From: Phytohabitans aurantiacus
GTDB taxonomy: Bacteria; Actinomycetota; Actinomycetes; Mycobacteriales; Micromonosporaceae
DNA: 64,000 nucleotides
Assembly: GCF_027923225.1 (NCBI RefSeq)
Contig: NZ_BSDI01000044.1
Coordinates: 1-64,000 of the forward strand
Direction of reading: 5' to 3'
A program made the translations under genes and the position numbers. Shown here piece after piece: positions 24,018 through 32,861 of the stretch. Numbering within the stretch: the stretch's first letter is position 1; each line of letters opens with the position of its first letter. The notes below the pieces were generated by a model. That model was given only the letters and a program-made list of their open reading frames with translations, was not told the origin of the DNA and ran no database searches.

Positions 24018-24887
24018 ATGAAGTTCACGGTCGGGATCGCACTCAGTCCGCCGGAACAGATGGTCGAGTTGGCGCGCGAGGCAGAGGAGTGCGGATACTC
24101 CGCCATCGCGCTGCCCGACTCCATCTTCTACTCCGAGCAGGTCGCCGCCGCCTACCCGTACACGCCGGACGGGCGCCGCTTCTGGGATCAGGACACACCG
24201 TGGGTCGACCCGCTCGTGGCCGCCGCCGCGATGGGCGCCGCCACCAGCCGCATCCGCTTCTACACGCAGGTGCTGAAGCTGGGCCCGCGCAACCCCGTGC
24301 TGCTCGCGCGGCAGGTCGGCTCGGTCGCCACGCTGACGGGTAACCGCTTCGGGCTGGGCGTCGGGCTCGGCTGGACGCCGGAGGAGTTCGAGTGGTGCGG
24401 CGCGCCGTTCGCGCACCGCGGCGCCCGCGCCGACGAGGCCATCGAGGTGCTGCGGCTCATCCTGGGCGGCGGGATGGTCGACTACAACGGCCATCACTTC
24501 GCGTTCGGCAAGCTGCGGATGAGCCCCGCGCCGACCGCGCCGGTGCCGATCTACGTCGGCGGCCACACCGAGGCGGCACTGCGCCGCGCGGCGCGCACCG
24601 GCGATGGCTGGTCGTCCGCGATGATGCGCTTCAAGGAGCTTCAGGCGACGATCCAGCGCCTGCGCGAGCTTCGCGAGGAGTACGGCCGCACCGGCGACTT
24701 CGAGATCCAGGCGGTGTGCGTCGACCGGTTCGGCCTTGACGGGTACCGGCAGCAGGCCGAGGCGGGCGTCACCGACGCGATCGTGGTGCCGTGGCTGCTC
24801 TACGGAGCCGGCTTCGACGCCGACGTCCAGTCCAAAAAGGACGGCCTGCGCCGCTTCGCCGACGAGATCGTTTCTCAGCTCGCGTAG
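24018..24887 (+). CDS. LLM-class flavin/F420-dependent oxidoreductase
   Basis: This 289-residue protein starts at ATG 24018 (MKFTVGIALSPPEQMVELAREAEECGYSAIALPD). It is a luciferase-like TIM-barrel enzyme, with VDPLVAAAAMGAATSRIRFYTQVL, RNPVLLARQVGSVATLTGNRFGLGVGLGW (the cofactor phosphate-binding segment) and PVPIYVGGHTEAALRRAARTGDGW. Actinobacterial members usually use cofactor F420; substrate unknown. A TATAGT hexamer lies at 24006-24011, six bases before the start, with no Shine-Dalgarno sequence, predicting a leaderless message. It is convergent with the sulfotransferase gene, with a gap of four bases. Confidence 0.88.
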   Translation: MKFTVGIALSPPEQMVELAREAEECGYSAIALPDSIFYSEQVAAAYPYTPDGRRFWDQDTPWVDPLVAAAAMGAATSRIRFYTQVLKLGPRNPVLLARQVGSVATLTGNRFGLGVGLGWTPEEFEWCGAPFAHRGARADEAIEVLRLILGGGMVDYNGHHFAFGKLRMSPAPTAPVPIYVGGHTEAALRRAARTGDGWSSAMMRFKELQATIQRLRELREEYGRTGDFEIQAVCVDRFGLDGYRQQAEAGVTDAIVVPWLLYGAGFDADVQSKKDGLRRFADEIVSQLA

Positions 24888-24891
24888 CTTC

Positions 24892-26025
24892 TCAGGTGGC
24901 GTAAGCCGCGAATCGCTCGTCGACCTGCTCGCCGCTGAGCCCGAAGTCAGCCAGCGCGTAACGGTGGCCGGGCCGGTTCTCGCTCTCGGCGAGCAGCCCG
25001 GCCATCGCGGCGCGTGCTCCCTCGCTCACCGTGGTGCCCAGCCGCTCGTAGATGCCCTCGACCGTCCCCAGTGGATCGGCGACGAACTCTTCGTAGTACA
25101 CGTCGATGAAACGGTCCGGCGCGTGCCGGGCCCGCTCCGCGGCGAACCGCGCCAGCCCGCGCGCCCACAGGTCGAGCTGCGAGCGCCCGATCACCTCCGG
25201 CGTGAACGCCGTCGACCAGCCCTCCGACGCGCTGGCCGTCAGGCTGCACACCGAGGCGATCGCCGTGCGCGGCGTGCGGTGTGTCTGCACGACGAGCGCG
25301 TCCGGGTACACGGAGAGCAGGGCGTCGAGCGCGAACAGGTGACTGGGATTCTTGAGCACCCACCGGCGGCCCGCGTCGGGCAGCCCGATGAGCTGCAGGT
25401 TGCGCTTGTGCCGCCGGTACGCGGGTGTCCAGTCCTGATCGGCCAGCCAGCCGGAGTAGGACGGGATGTGCGCCAGGCACTCGAACGACACCGACATCAT
25501 CGACTGGCGCAGCAGTTGCCAGCACTCCTCGACCTGGTCGGCCGAGATCTGGTGGATGCCCATGAACTCCGGGCGCTCCACGTTGTGCCGCCGCACCCCA
25601 TCCTGGATGGCCGCGAAGATGGGGTCACTGTCCCAGGTATCGCGGGGCGGGCGCGGGCGCGGCACCTCGGTCAGCCACAGCTCCAGCCCCTGGTGCGCCG
25701 GATCGGCGGTGAGCAGCCGGTGCAGCGCGGTGGTGCCGGTACGCGGCAGCCCGGTCACGAACACCGGACGGGTGATCGCCACATCGGCGTGCTCGGGATG
25801 CTGGTGCCAGGCGGTCTCGCTGAGCAGGCGGGCGATCAGCGCGCCCCGCAGGAACCCGCGCATCGCCTTGCTGCCGGCGGGGGTGAGCGAGCTCTCGGCG
25901 GCGTACGAGTCCAGCAGCACCGTGAGGCCCTCGACGTGGTCACCGTCGCCGAAGTCGTCCAGCCCCGTGCGGCTCGTCGCCGACGCGTGCAGGTCGGCGA
26001 CCGTGCCGACATCCGTCCGGTCCAA
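24892..26025 (-). CDS. Sulfotransferase family protein
   Basis: This 377-residue protein belongs to the PF13469-type sulfotransferases that move a sulfo group from PAPS to a hydroxyl or amine. The PAPS 5'-phosphate loop is FVTGLPRTGTTALHRLL near residue 95, and a downstream KNPSHLFALDALLSVYPDALVVQTHRTPRTAIASV segment matches the 3'-phosphate region. Similar proteins are frequent in mycobacteria and related actinomycetes beside lipid or steroid genes. It is the third gene of an operon with an SDR and a DUF1214 protein; the SDR stop is 22 bp upstream of its start. The acceptor is unknown. Confidence 0.87.
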   Translation of the reverse strand: MDRTDVGTVADLHASATSRTGLDDFGDGDHVEGLTVLLDSYAAESSLTPAGSKAMRGFLRGALIARLLSETAWHQHPEHADVAITRPVFVTGLPRTGTTALHRLLTADPAHQGLELWLTEVPRPRPPRDTWDSDPIFAAIQDGVRRHNVERPEFMGIHQISADQVEECWQLLRQSMMSVSFECLAHIPSYSGWLADQDWTPAYRRHKRNLQLIGLPDAGRRWVLKNPSHLFALDALLSVYPDALVVQTHRTPRTAIASVCSLTASASEGWSTAFTPEVIGRSQLDLWARGLARFAAERARHAPDRFIDVYYEEFVADPLGTVEGIYERLGTTVSEGARAAMAGLLAESENRPGHRYALADFGLSGEQVDERFAAYAT

Positions 26026-26046
26026 TGAGCACCGTCCTCTGTGTTT

Positions 26047-26826
26047 TCAGTGGTGGAACTCGCCGCAGTTGACGTCGACGCACTGCCCCGTCACCGCGCG
26101 GGCCAGGTCGGACGCGAGAAACACCACGACGTCGGCGATCTCGTCGGGCTCCGGGAGCCGGCGCAGGTCGGTGGTCGCCGCCGTCTCCTCGTACACCTGC
26201 TCGGCCGGTACGCCGCGCTTGCTCGCCAGGTACGCGAAGTAGCCCTTGAGCGTGTCGGCCCAGATGTAGCTGGGCGCCACCGAGTTGACCCGGACACCCG
26301 CCGGACCGAGCTCGGTCGCGAGGCTCTGCGCGACGGCGAGCAGGCTGGCCTTGGCCATCTTGTACGGTCCGAAGGTGCGGCGGGAGTGCCGCAGCACCGC
26401 CGAGTTCACCATGACGACCGAGCCGCGCGCCTCGGTCAGCACCGGCTTGAGCATGCGGGTCAGGCGCAGCGCGGCGAACACGTTGGTCTCGAAGCTGAGC
26501 CGCAGCACGTCGAGGTCCACTTTGGTCAGGTCGCGCATGGGCGGCATCGCGAACGCGTTGTGCACCACGGCGTCCACCCGGCCGAACGCGTCGACCGCCG
26601 TGCTCACCAACCGTTCGGTGGCCGCCTCGTCGGTGACGTCGACCGGTACGGCCAGCGCACGGCGGCCCGCGGCGGTCACCTCCTTGGCCACGTCGTCCAG
26701 ATAGGAGGCCGTGCGGGCGGCGAGCACGACGTCGGCCCCGGCGGCGGCCGCGCGCAACGCGATCGACCGTCCCAGCCCCGGCCCGACGCCGGACACGAGC
26801 ACCACCCTGCCATCAAGGAGCGGCAT
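26047..26826 (-). CDS. SDR-family oxidoreductase
   Basis: This 259-residue short-chain dehydrogenase/reductase starts at ATG 26826 with GAGAGG just upstream; longer upstream reading frame lies in the neighbouring gene. The cofactor loop is LVSGVGPGLGRSIAL, the structural NAG motif is VVHNAF, and the catalytic Tyr and Lys are in TFGPYKMAKASL with Ser in VNSAVL. The ending (VVFLASDLARAVTGQCVDVNCGEFHH) is typical of classical SDRs. It follows the DUF1214 gene by five bases and precedes the sulfotransferase. Because the operon begins at a KstR-type operator, a sterol- or lipid-alcohol substrate is likely, but this is inference. Confidence 0.88.
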   Translation of the reverse strand: MPLLDGRVVLVSGVGPGLGRSIALRAAAAGADVVLAARTASYLDDVAKEVTAAGRRALAVPVDVTDEAATERLVSTAVDAFGRVDAVVHNAFAMPPMRDLTKVDLDVLRLSFETNVFAALRLTRMLKPVLTEARGSVVMVNSAVLRHSRRTFGPYKMAKASLLAVAQSLATELGPAGVRVNSVAPSYIWADTLKGYFAYLASKRGVPAEQVYEETAATTDLRRLPEPDEIADVVVFLASDLARAVTGQCVDVNCGEFHH

Positions 26827-26831
26827 CCCTC

Positions 26832-27989
26832 TCACCCCAGCATCCGTGTCGCCACCGCCGCCTGCCGCGCGGCGATCCGGGCCTTCCACGCGGCCGGCTC
26901 GATCCGTTGGTAGTACGGCAGTTCCTTGGGTAGGTCGTCGACCGGCACGATGTCGACGCGCGGGCCGTCGGCCGGTGTCATCTCGCGCGACAGCCGCTGC
27001 CACCGGATCTGCGTGTAGCCGCGCCGGTGCCCGGTGCGCTCCAGCCAGTTGGCCACACCGGGATCGCGCTCGCTGATGACGTACCGGATCAGCCCGTCAG
27101 GGTCGGTGACCGCCTGGTGTGCGGTGAGGCTGGTCTGGTGGTTGATGTAGTCCAGCGACAGGTACCAGAGGCTGCCGAGTTGGATGCCCTGGTACGGCGC
27201 GTCGGACGCGGGCACCGTCACCACCATCGCCTGGTCGTCGTCGAGGTCGTAGTGCCCCACCGACGAGTACTGCGTCGTGAGGCCGCCGGGCGTGAGCCGG
27301 GGCGCGGTGAGCGTGTTGACGGGGAGTCCAAGGTAGAACCGCTCGGGAAACGCGAGGAACGTCTTGAGCCGGCTGATGAGGATCTTTCCCGCGACCCCGT
27401 ACCGCTTGGCCATCGCGTCCTGGGTCAGCGGTTTCGGCGCCTCACCGATCCGGTCGGCACGCTGGATGCGCAGCACCCCGCGCTGCTGCGTGGACCAGTC
27501 ACTGTAGACCTCCCGCACCACGAGCATCGCGGACCCGGGCGCGAGCGGAAACGCGTTCGGCCCGCGCAGGCCGGGCCCGAAGCGAAGCGTGAACCGGCCG
27601 TCGGGCTCGATCTCGATGGCCCGATCGTCGAAGGCGGCCAGGCTGTCGGGCACGTCGACGGGCGAGTAGTCGCCGTTGAGCACCTGGAAGCTGAGGTCTG
27701 TGGTGGTGCCGCGCCGGCCGGTCACGACGTACTCGGCGTCGTCGCGCAACCACGCGTGGAAGTACAGCGTGTCGGGGTTGTCCAGCCCCATCTTCGTGTA
27801 CGGGCCGGTGGACTGCACGAAGTACGGGAAGTCCCGCTCGTACGCCCACGCCATCTGGATCGCGGCCCGGATGCTGCCGGCGAGGTAGTCGTAGCCCTCG
27901 GCGAGGTCCTGGGGTGTCCGCACGTGTGGCGCGCCACTGATGATCCGCTCGGCCTCGGCGAGCGCGCCGGCGAAGGGCTGAGTCAGCAC
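26832..27989 (-). CDS. DUF1214/DUF1254-type protein
   Basis: A 385-residue protein starting at ATG 27989. It has the signature of DUF1214-family proteins: GPYTKMGLDNPDTLYFHAWLRDDAEYVVTGRRG, a GDYSPV..SLAAFDDRAIEIEPDGRFTLRFG segment and, late, VISERDPGVANWLERTGHRRGYTQIRWQ. It lacks a signal peptide and membrane spans. Relatives are found near steroid and fatty-acid degradation genes in mycobacteria and rhodococci, and their biochemical role is unclear. It is the first gene of a three-gene unit (then SDR and sulfotransferase); its start is 11 bp from the KstR-like palindrome at 28000. Confidence 0.82.
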   Translation of the reverse strand: MLTQPFAGALAEAERIISGAPHVRTPQDLAEGYDYLAGSIRAAIQMAWAYERDFPYFVQSTGPYTKMGLDNPDTLYFHAWLRDDAEYVVTGRRGTTTDLSFQVLNGDYSPVDVPDSLAAFDDRAIEIEPDGRFTLRFGPGLRGPNAFPLAPGSAMLVVREVYSDWSTQQRGVLRIQRADRIGEAPKPLTQDAMAKRYGVAGKILISRLKTFLAFPERFYLGLPVNTLTAPRLTPGGLTTQYSSVGHYDLDDDQAMVVTVPASDAPYQGIQLGSLWYLSLDYINHQTSLTAHQAVTDPDGLIRYVISERDPGVANWLERTGHRRGYTQIRWQRLSREMTPADGPRVDIVPVDDLPKELPYYQRIEPAAWKARIAARQAAVATRMLG

Positions 27990-27999
27990 GCACCCATGC

Positions 28000-28013
28000 T
28001 AGAACGTGTTCTA
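28000..28013. promoter_or_regulatory. KstR-type operator between divergent genes
   Basis: TAGAACGTGTTCTA is an inverted repeat that exactly fits the published KstR consensus TnnAACnnGTTnnA. It lies in the 45-bp gap between the DUF1214 operon and the zinc dehydrogenase gene, close to both starts, so a bound repressor could silence both. KstR itself, a TetR-type repressor of sterol catabolism, is not encoded in the window. Confidence 0.7.
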
Positions 28014-28034
28014 CATTTCCGGTAGCCTCGGTCC

Positions 28035-29042
28035 GTGCGGGCATACCGGATGGTGGATTGGGCGGCGGAGCCGCGGTCAGTGGAAGTCCCGGCTCCGTCA
28101 CCCGGTCCGGGCGAGATCCTGGTGCGGGTGGCGGGATGCGGCCTGTGCCGCTCCGACCTGTCGATGCGGCAGTTGCCGCAGGCGATCGGCGCGCGGCTGG
28201 GCTGGCGGATGCCGTTCACGCTCGGCCACGAGACGGCCGGCTGGGTGGCGGGAGTGGGCGCCGGCGTGACCGGTGTGCGCGAGGGGGACGCCGTCGCGCT
28301 CGTCTCACCGACCTCCTGCGGTACCTGCGCGCACTGCCTTCGTGGCCAGGACAACTGCTGTCCCGCGGGCGCGACCGGCCGCGGATACGGGCGCGACGGC
28401 GGGCTCGCCGACTACGTACTGGTCGACAGCGTCCGCGCCCTGCTCCCGCTCGGCGACCTCGACCCGCGCACCGCCGGCCCGCTGACCGACGCCGGAGCGA
28501 CGGCGTACCACGCGGTGCGCCGCGCTCTCCCCCGCATCGTGCCCGGCGGCACCGTCGCGGTGGTGGGTGCCGGCGGGCTCGGCGCGTTCGCGGTGCAGTT
28601 CCTGCGCGCGCTGACCGCCGCCCGCGTGGTGGCCGTCGACACCAACCCCGACCGCTTGGCGTACGCCACCGACTTCGGCGCCCACGACACACAGTCCGCT
28701 GTGGACGGTCTGCGTTCGCTCGACGCCGTACTGGACTTCGTCGGCACCGACGAGACGATCGCGGCCGGCGTGGCGGCGGTACGGGCGGGTGGCGCGTTCG
28801 GGCTCGTGGGGTCGGCGGGCGGGCGCCTGGAAAAGAGCTGGTTCGGTGCGCTGCCCCGCGACGGCGAGGTCTACACGTTCCAGGGGTCCACGATCGCCGA
28901 CGCCCGAGACGTGGTGTCGTTGGCCGCGGCGGGCCAGGTACGCGTCGAGGTCGAGCAGTACCCCTTCGAAGAGGTCGCCGACGCGTACGCCGCGGTCGCC
29001 GCCGGCACCCTGAAGTCCCGCGCGGTGGTCCTGCTGTCCTAG
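28035..29042 (+). CDS. Zinc-dependent alcohol dehydrogenase
   Basis: This 335-residue medium-chain dehydrogenase starts at GTG 28035 (VRAYRMVDWAAEPRSVEV). The catalytic zinc site shows CGLCRSDLS and GHETAGWV; the structural zinc cluster is CGTCAHCLRGQDNC (four Cys). The NAD-binding fold is VAVVGAGGLGAFAVQFLRAL followed by VVAVDTNPDR. The C-terminal SRAVVLLS is normal. It is transcribed away from the DUF1214 operon and shares the KstR-like operator, so it may oxidise an alcohol in a lipid or sterol route. A TAGCCT hexamer at 28023-28028 lies six bases before the GTG, suggesting a leaderless message. Confidence 0.88.
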   Translation: MRAYRMVDWAAEPRSVEVPAPSPGPGEILVRVAGCGLCRSDLSMRQLPQAIGARLGWRMPFTLGHETAGWVAGVGAGVTGVREGDAVALVSPTSCGTCAHCLRGQDNCCPAGATGRGYGRDGGLADYVLVDSVRALLPLGDLDPRTAGPLTDAGATAYHAVRRALPRIVPGGTVAVVGAGGLGAFAVQFLRALTAARVVAVDTNPDRLAYATDFGAHDTQSAVDGLRSLDAVLDFVGTDETIAAGVAAVRAGGAFGLVGSAGGRLEKSWFGALPRDGEVYTFQGSTIADARDVVSLAAAGQVRVEVEQYPFEEVADAYAAVAAGTLKSRAVVLLS

Positions 29043-29077
29043 GGCCTGTCTTCTGGCGCGGCTGGTTGAATGGCTGG

Positions 29078-30055
29078 GTGCGGGTTTGTGTCGTGGGAGC
29101 GGGAGCGGTCGGCGGGCTCATCGGTGGGCGGCTGAGCGCCAGTGGCATCACCACCTCGGCGCTGGCGCGGGGTGCCACACTGGACGCCCTGCGGTTCTAC
29201 GGCTGGCGGGTCGAGACGGCGGATGGGCTGATCGGCGGGCCCGTCACGGCCAGTGACGACCCGGGCGATCTCGGGCCGCACGACGTGGTGCTGCTGACGG
29301 TCAAGGCGCACGCGCTGCCCGGCCTCGCACCCACGCTCGCGCCGCTGCTCGGGCCCGACACGGTGGTGGTGCCGGCGATCAACGGCGTGCCGTGGTGGTT
29401 CTTCGACGGGCTCGGCGGTCGGTACGACGGATTGCGCCTGAAGTCGGTGGACCCTGCCGGGGCGGTGGCCGCGTCGGTACCCACGATGCGGGTGATCGGC
29501 TGCGTCGTGCACCTCGCCGCGAGCGTCACGGCCCCCGGCCTGGCGCGCCACACCGCGGGCAACGGGCTCATCCTCGGCGCGCCGGCCGGCGGCTCCGACG
29601 TGCGGATCGCCCCGCTGGCCGAGGTGTTCGGCAAGGCGGGGTTCACGGTGACGATCTCGCCGCGGATCCAGAACGACATCTGGTACAAGTTGTGGGGCAA
29701 CATGACCATGAACCCGATCTCGGCCCTCACCGGCGCCACCGCCGACCGGATCCTCGACGACGAACTGGTCAACGGCTTCGTGCGGGCGGTCATGGCCGAG
29801 GCGGCCGCGATCGGCGAGCGGATCGGGTGCCCCATCGCGCAGACCGCCGCCGACCGTAACGCGGTGACCCGCAAGCTGGGCGCCTTCAAGACCTCGATGC
29901 TGCAGGACGCCGAGGCCGGCCGGCCGATCGAGCTCGACGCGATGGTCACCGTCGTGCGAGAGATCGGCGCCGCCGTGGGCCTGCCAACCCCGAACGTCGA
30001 CGCCCTGCTCGGCCTCACCCGGCTCGCCGCCCGCCAACGCGACCTGTACCCGTAA
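29078..30055 (+). CDS. Ketopantoate reductase family protein
   Basis: This 325-residue protein begins at GTG 29078 (VRVCVVGAGAVGGLIGGRL). The NADPH-binding loop GAGAVGG is followed by DVVLLTVKAHAL and, in the C-terminal helical domain, WYKLWGNMTMNPISALTGATADRIL, which contains the usual Lys and Asn of ketopantoate reductases. The true biosynthetic enzyme makes pantoate for CoA; many paralogues of this fold act on other 2-keto or 3-hydroxy acids, so the pantothenate role is not proven. It is 35 bp downstream of the alcohol dehydrogenase on the same strand and may be co-transcribed under the KstR-like site. Confidence 0.85.
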   Translation: MRVCVVGAGAVGGLIGGRLSASGITTSALARGATLDALRFYGWRVETADGLIGGPVTASDDPGDLGPHDVVLLTVKAHALPGLAPTLAPLLGPDTVVVPAINGVPWWFFDGLGGRYDGLRLKSVDPAGAVAASVPTMRVIGCVVHLAASVTAPGLARHTAGNGLILGAPAGGSDVRIAPLAEVFGKAGFTVTISPRIQNDIWYKLWGNMTMNPISALTGATADRILDDELVNGFVRAVMAEAAAIGERIGCPIAQTAADRNAVTRKLGAFKTSMLQDAEAGRPIELDAMVTVVREIGAAVGLPTPNVDALLGLTRLAARQRDLYP

Positions 30056-30158
30056 TCGACCGCGGGTTCTTGGAGACGGGCCGTCCTGGCGGCAACTTAG
30101 GTCATACGTCATATGTGTGTCAAGTTATGTTCGTCGATGTTAACTCCGGCGCAAAAAC

Positions 30159-30289
30159 TTCCGGAATCCCCTCGACTCACGCCGGAAGAACCGCTACAAC
30201 TCGATCACCGTCGACACCGTGCCCGACCCTCGTGCACCTACCCACACCTGCTGTCGGACGCAGTGAACCTTTCCGAAATCTTTCAGAAA
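30159..30289 (+). promoter_or_regulatory. Putative xylanase operator sites
   Basis: The 245-bp gap before the xylanase gene is less GC-rich than its surroundings. It carries TTCCGGAA (30159-30166), and two boxes TTTCCGAAA (30270-30278) and TTTCAGAAA (30281-30289) spaced 11 bp, one helical turn, apart. The second box overlaps the AAAAGGAG ribosome site, so a bound regulator could block translation start or elongation. The pattern recalls GAAA/TTTC-type repeats upstream of streptomycete xylanases; which regulator binds is unknown. Confidence 0.4.
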
Positions 30290-30300
30290 AGGAGCTCAAG

Positions 30301-32769
30301 GTGGCTGCTAACAGTCCCCCCGTCCACCGCGGCGGGACCCGGCGAAACCGGTCGCTCATCGTCAGAGCACTGGTAACCGGCGTGGTCGGTGTCATGGCGG
30401 TGACAACCGCCGCGGTGCTGATGCCGTCGGCGAACGCGGCGGAGAGCACGCTGGGCGCGGCGGCCGCGCAGTCGGGCCGGTACTTCGGCACCGCGATCGC
30501 GGCTGGCCGGCTCGGCAACTCGACGTACACCACGATCGCCGGGCGTGAGTTCAACATGGTGACGGCCGAGAACGAGATGAAGCCCGACGCCACCCAGCCC
30601 CAGCGCGGGCAGTTCAACTTCAGCTCCGGTGATCAGATCTACAACTGGGCCACACAACGCGGGATGAAGGTGCGCGGCCACACCCTGGCATGGCACGCAC
30701 AGCAGCCGGGATGGATGCAGAGCCTGTCGGGCTCCACGCTGCGCCAGGCCATGATCGACCACATCAACGGCGTGATGGCGCACTACAGGGGCAAATTGGT
30801 CGCCTGGGACGTGGTGAACGAGGCGTTCAACGAGGACGGCAGCCGCCGCCCGTCGAACCTGCAAGGCACCGGCAACGACTGGATCGAGGTGGCGTTCCGC
30901 ACCGCCCGCAACGCCGACCCGGCGGCAAAGCTCTGCTACAACGACTACAACATCGAAAACTGGTCGTACGGCAAGACCCAGGGCGTCTACCGCATGATCC
31001 AGGACTTCAAGTCCCGGGGAGTGCCGATCGACTGCGTCGGGCTGCAGACCCACTTCACCGGCGGCAGCTCGCTGCCGGGCAACTTCCAGACCACGCTGTC
31101 CAGCTTCGCCGCGCTCGGCGTGGACGTGGCCCTGACCGAGGTCGACGTCACCAACGCGTCCACGTCGCAGTACGCGGGGTTGACCCAGGCTTGCCTGAAC
31201 GTGCCGCGCTGCGTCGGGATCACGGTGTGGGGCGTGCGTGACAGCGACTCGTGGCGGTCCGGCGAAAGCCCGCTGCTCTTCGACGGCAACGGAAACAAGA
31301 AGGCCGCCTACACATCGGTGCTCAACGCCCTCAACGCCGTCGCGCCGACCACCTCGCCGACCGTGAGCCCGACGGGGAGCACCTCGCCCAACCCGCCGGG
31401 TGGCTCCGGCACGATCGCCGGGGTGCAGTCCGGCCGGTGCATCGACGTGCCCAACGCTACGCAGACCAACGGCACGCGTGTACAGCTCTACGACTGCCAC
31501 GGCCAGAGCAACCAGTCGTGGAGCTACACCTCAGGCAAGCAGCTGCGGGTGTACGGCAACAAGTGCCTGGACGCCAGCGGCGCCGCCACGGCCAACGGCA
31601 CCGCGATCATCATCTGGGACTGCGGCAGCGGCGCCAACCAGCAGTGGAACGTCAACCCCAACGGCACCATCAGCGGCGTGCAGTCCGGCCGGTGCCTGGA
31701 CGTGTGGGGCACCGGCAACGGGCAACAGGTCCAGCTGTACGACTGCCACGGGCAGACCAACCAGCAGTGGCGGACCAACTTCACGAGCGGCCCCACCACA
31801 CCGCCCCCGTCCTCGCCACCGCCGTCCTCGCCGCCCCCATCCTCGCCGCCCCCGAGCGGCTGCGCTCTTCCCTCGACCTACCGCTGGTCGTCGACCGGCG
31901 CGCTGGCAAACCCGCAGAACGGGTGGCTGTCGCTCAAGGACTTCACCAACGTCGTCTACAACGGCAAGCACCTGGTCTACGGGTCGAACGTCTCGAGCGC
32001 GGGTTCGTATGGCTCGATGAACTTCGGCCTGTTTACGAACTGGTCCGACATGGCCTCGGCACCCCAGACCGCGATGGGTCAGGGCACGGTGGCACCCACG
32101 CTGTTGTACTTCGCCCCGAAGAACATCTGGGTGCTCGCCTACCAGTGGGGGCCGACGTCGTTCAGCTACAAGACGTCGAGCGACCCGACCAACGCCAACG
32201 GCTGGTCCGCGCCACAGACGCTGTCCACCGCCAGCCTTCCCGACGCCCCGTATGGCGTGATCGACCAGACCCTCATCGGCGACGACCAGAACATGTACCT
32301 GTTCTTCGCCGGTGACAACGGCAAGATCTACCGGTCGAGCATGCCGATCGGGAACTTCCCGGGCAGCTTCGGCTCGTCGTACACGACGATCATGACCGAC
32401 ACGGTCGCCAACCTGTTCGAGGGGGTCGAGGTCTACAAGGTCCAGGGCCAGAACCAGTACCTGATGATCGTCGAGGCGAGAGGGAGCCAGGAGCAGCGCT
32501 ACTTCCGCTCCTTCACGTCCAACAGCCTGAGCGGGACGTGGACACCGCAGGCCGCCACCGAGAGCAACCCCTTCGCCGGCAAGGCCAACAGCGGCGCCAC
32601 GTGGACCAACGACATCAGCCACGGTGACCTGGTCCGCAACAACCCCGACCAGACCAAGACCATCGACGCGTGCAACCTCCAGTTCCTGTACCAGGGCAAG
32701 AACCCCAGCGCGGGAGGCGATTACAACCGGCTGCCGTGGCGGCCGGGTGTCCTGACCCTGCAGCGCTAG
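30301..32769 (+). CDS. Secreted GH10 xylanase / CBM13 / GH62 arabinofuranosidase fusion
   Basis: This 822-residue secreted enzyme starts at GTG 30301 with AAAAGGAGC upstream. The signal peptide ends near residue 46 (PSANA). Residues 47-345 are a GH10 endoxylanase: the acid/base Glu is in WDVVNEAFNEDG and the nucleophile Glu in VALTEVDVT. A ricin-type CBM13 lectin (about 369-493) shows repeated NQSW/NQQW motifs. A PPPSSPPPSSPPPSS linker leads to a GH62 alpha-L-arabinofuranosidase (about 519-822: YRWSSTGALANPQNGWLSLKDFTNVVYNGKHLVYGS). One chain thus cuts the xylan backbone and removes arabinose side groups. A strong terminator follows. It is probably induced by xylan breakdown products. Confidence 0.95.
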   Translation: MAANSPPVHRGGTRRNRSLIVRALVTGVVGVMAVTTAAVLMPSANAAESTLGAAAAQSGRYFGTAIAAGRLGNSTYTTIAGREFNMVTAENEMKPDATQPQRGQFNFSSGDQIYNWATQRGMKVRGHTLAWHAQQPGWMQSLSGSTLRQAMIDHINGVMAHYRGKLVAWDVVNEAFNEDGSRRPSNLQGTGNDWIEVAFRTARNADPAAKLCYNDYNIENWSYGKTQGVYRMIQDFKSRGVPIDCVGLQTHFTGGSSLPGNFQTTLSSFAALGVDVALTEVDVTNASTSQYAGLTQACLNVPRCVGITVWGVRDSDSWRSGESPLLFDGNGNKKAAYTSVLNALNAVAPTTSPTVSPTGSTSPNPPGGSGTIAGVQSGRCIDVPNATQTNGTRVQLYDCHGQSNQSWSYTSGKQLRVYGNKCLDASGAATANGTAIIIWDCGSGANQQWNVNPNGTISGVQSGRCLDVWGTGNGQQVQLYDCHGQTNQQWRTNFTSGPTTPPPSSPPPSSPPPSSPPPSGCALPSTYRWSSTGALANPQNGWLSLKDFTNVVYNGKHLVYGSNVSSAGSYGSMNFGLFTNWSDMASAPQTAMGQGTVAPTLLYFAPKNIWVLAYQWGPTSFSYKTSSDPTNANGWSAPQTLSTASLPDAPYGVIDQTLIGDDQNMYLFFAGDNGKIYRSSMPIGNFPGSFGSSYTTIMTDTVANLFEGVEVYKVQGQNQYLMIVEARGSQEQRYFRSFTSNSLSGTWTPQAATESNPFAGKANSGATWTNDISHGDLVRNNPDQTKTIDACNLQFLYQGKNPSAGGDYNRLPWRPGVLTLQR

Positions 32770-32789
32770 GAGAAACGGGCTGCTGACTG

Positions 32790-32827
32790 AGGTGGTGTCC
32801 GACGCCGGCCGGTGTCGGACACCACCT
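32790..32827 (+). terminator. Strong hairpin terminator after the xylanase gene
   Basis: A perfect 14-bp stem (AGGTGGTGTCCGAC and its complement) encloses a 10-base loop 20 bp after the xylanase stop; TCCTGTT follows. It separates the xylanase from the rhamnose operon. Confidence 0.85.
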
Positions 32828-32861
32828 TCCTGTTCGGGTACGTGAACTGCTGTTCTGGTTC

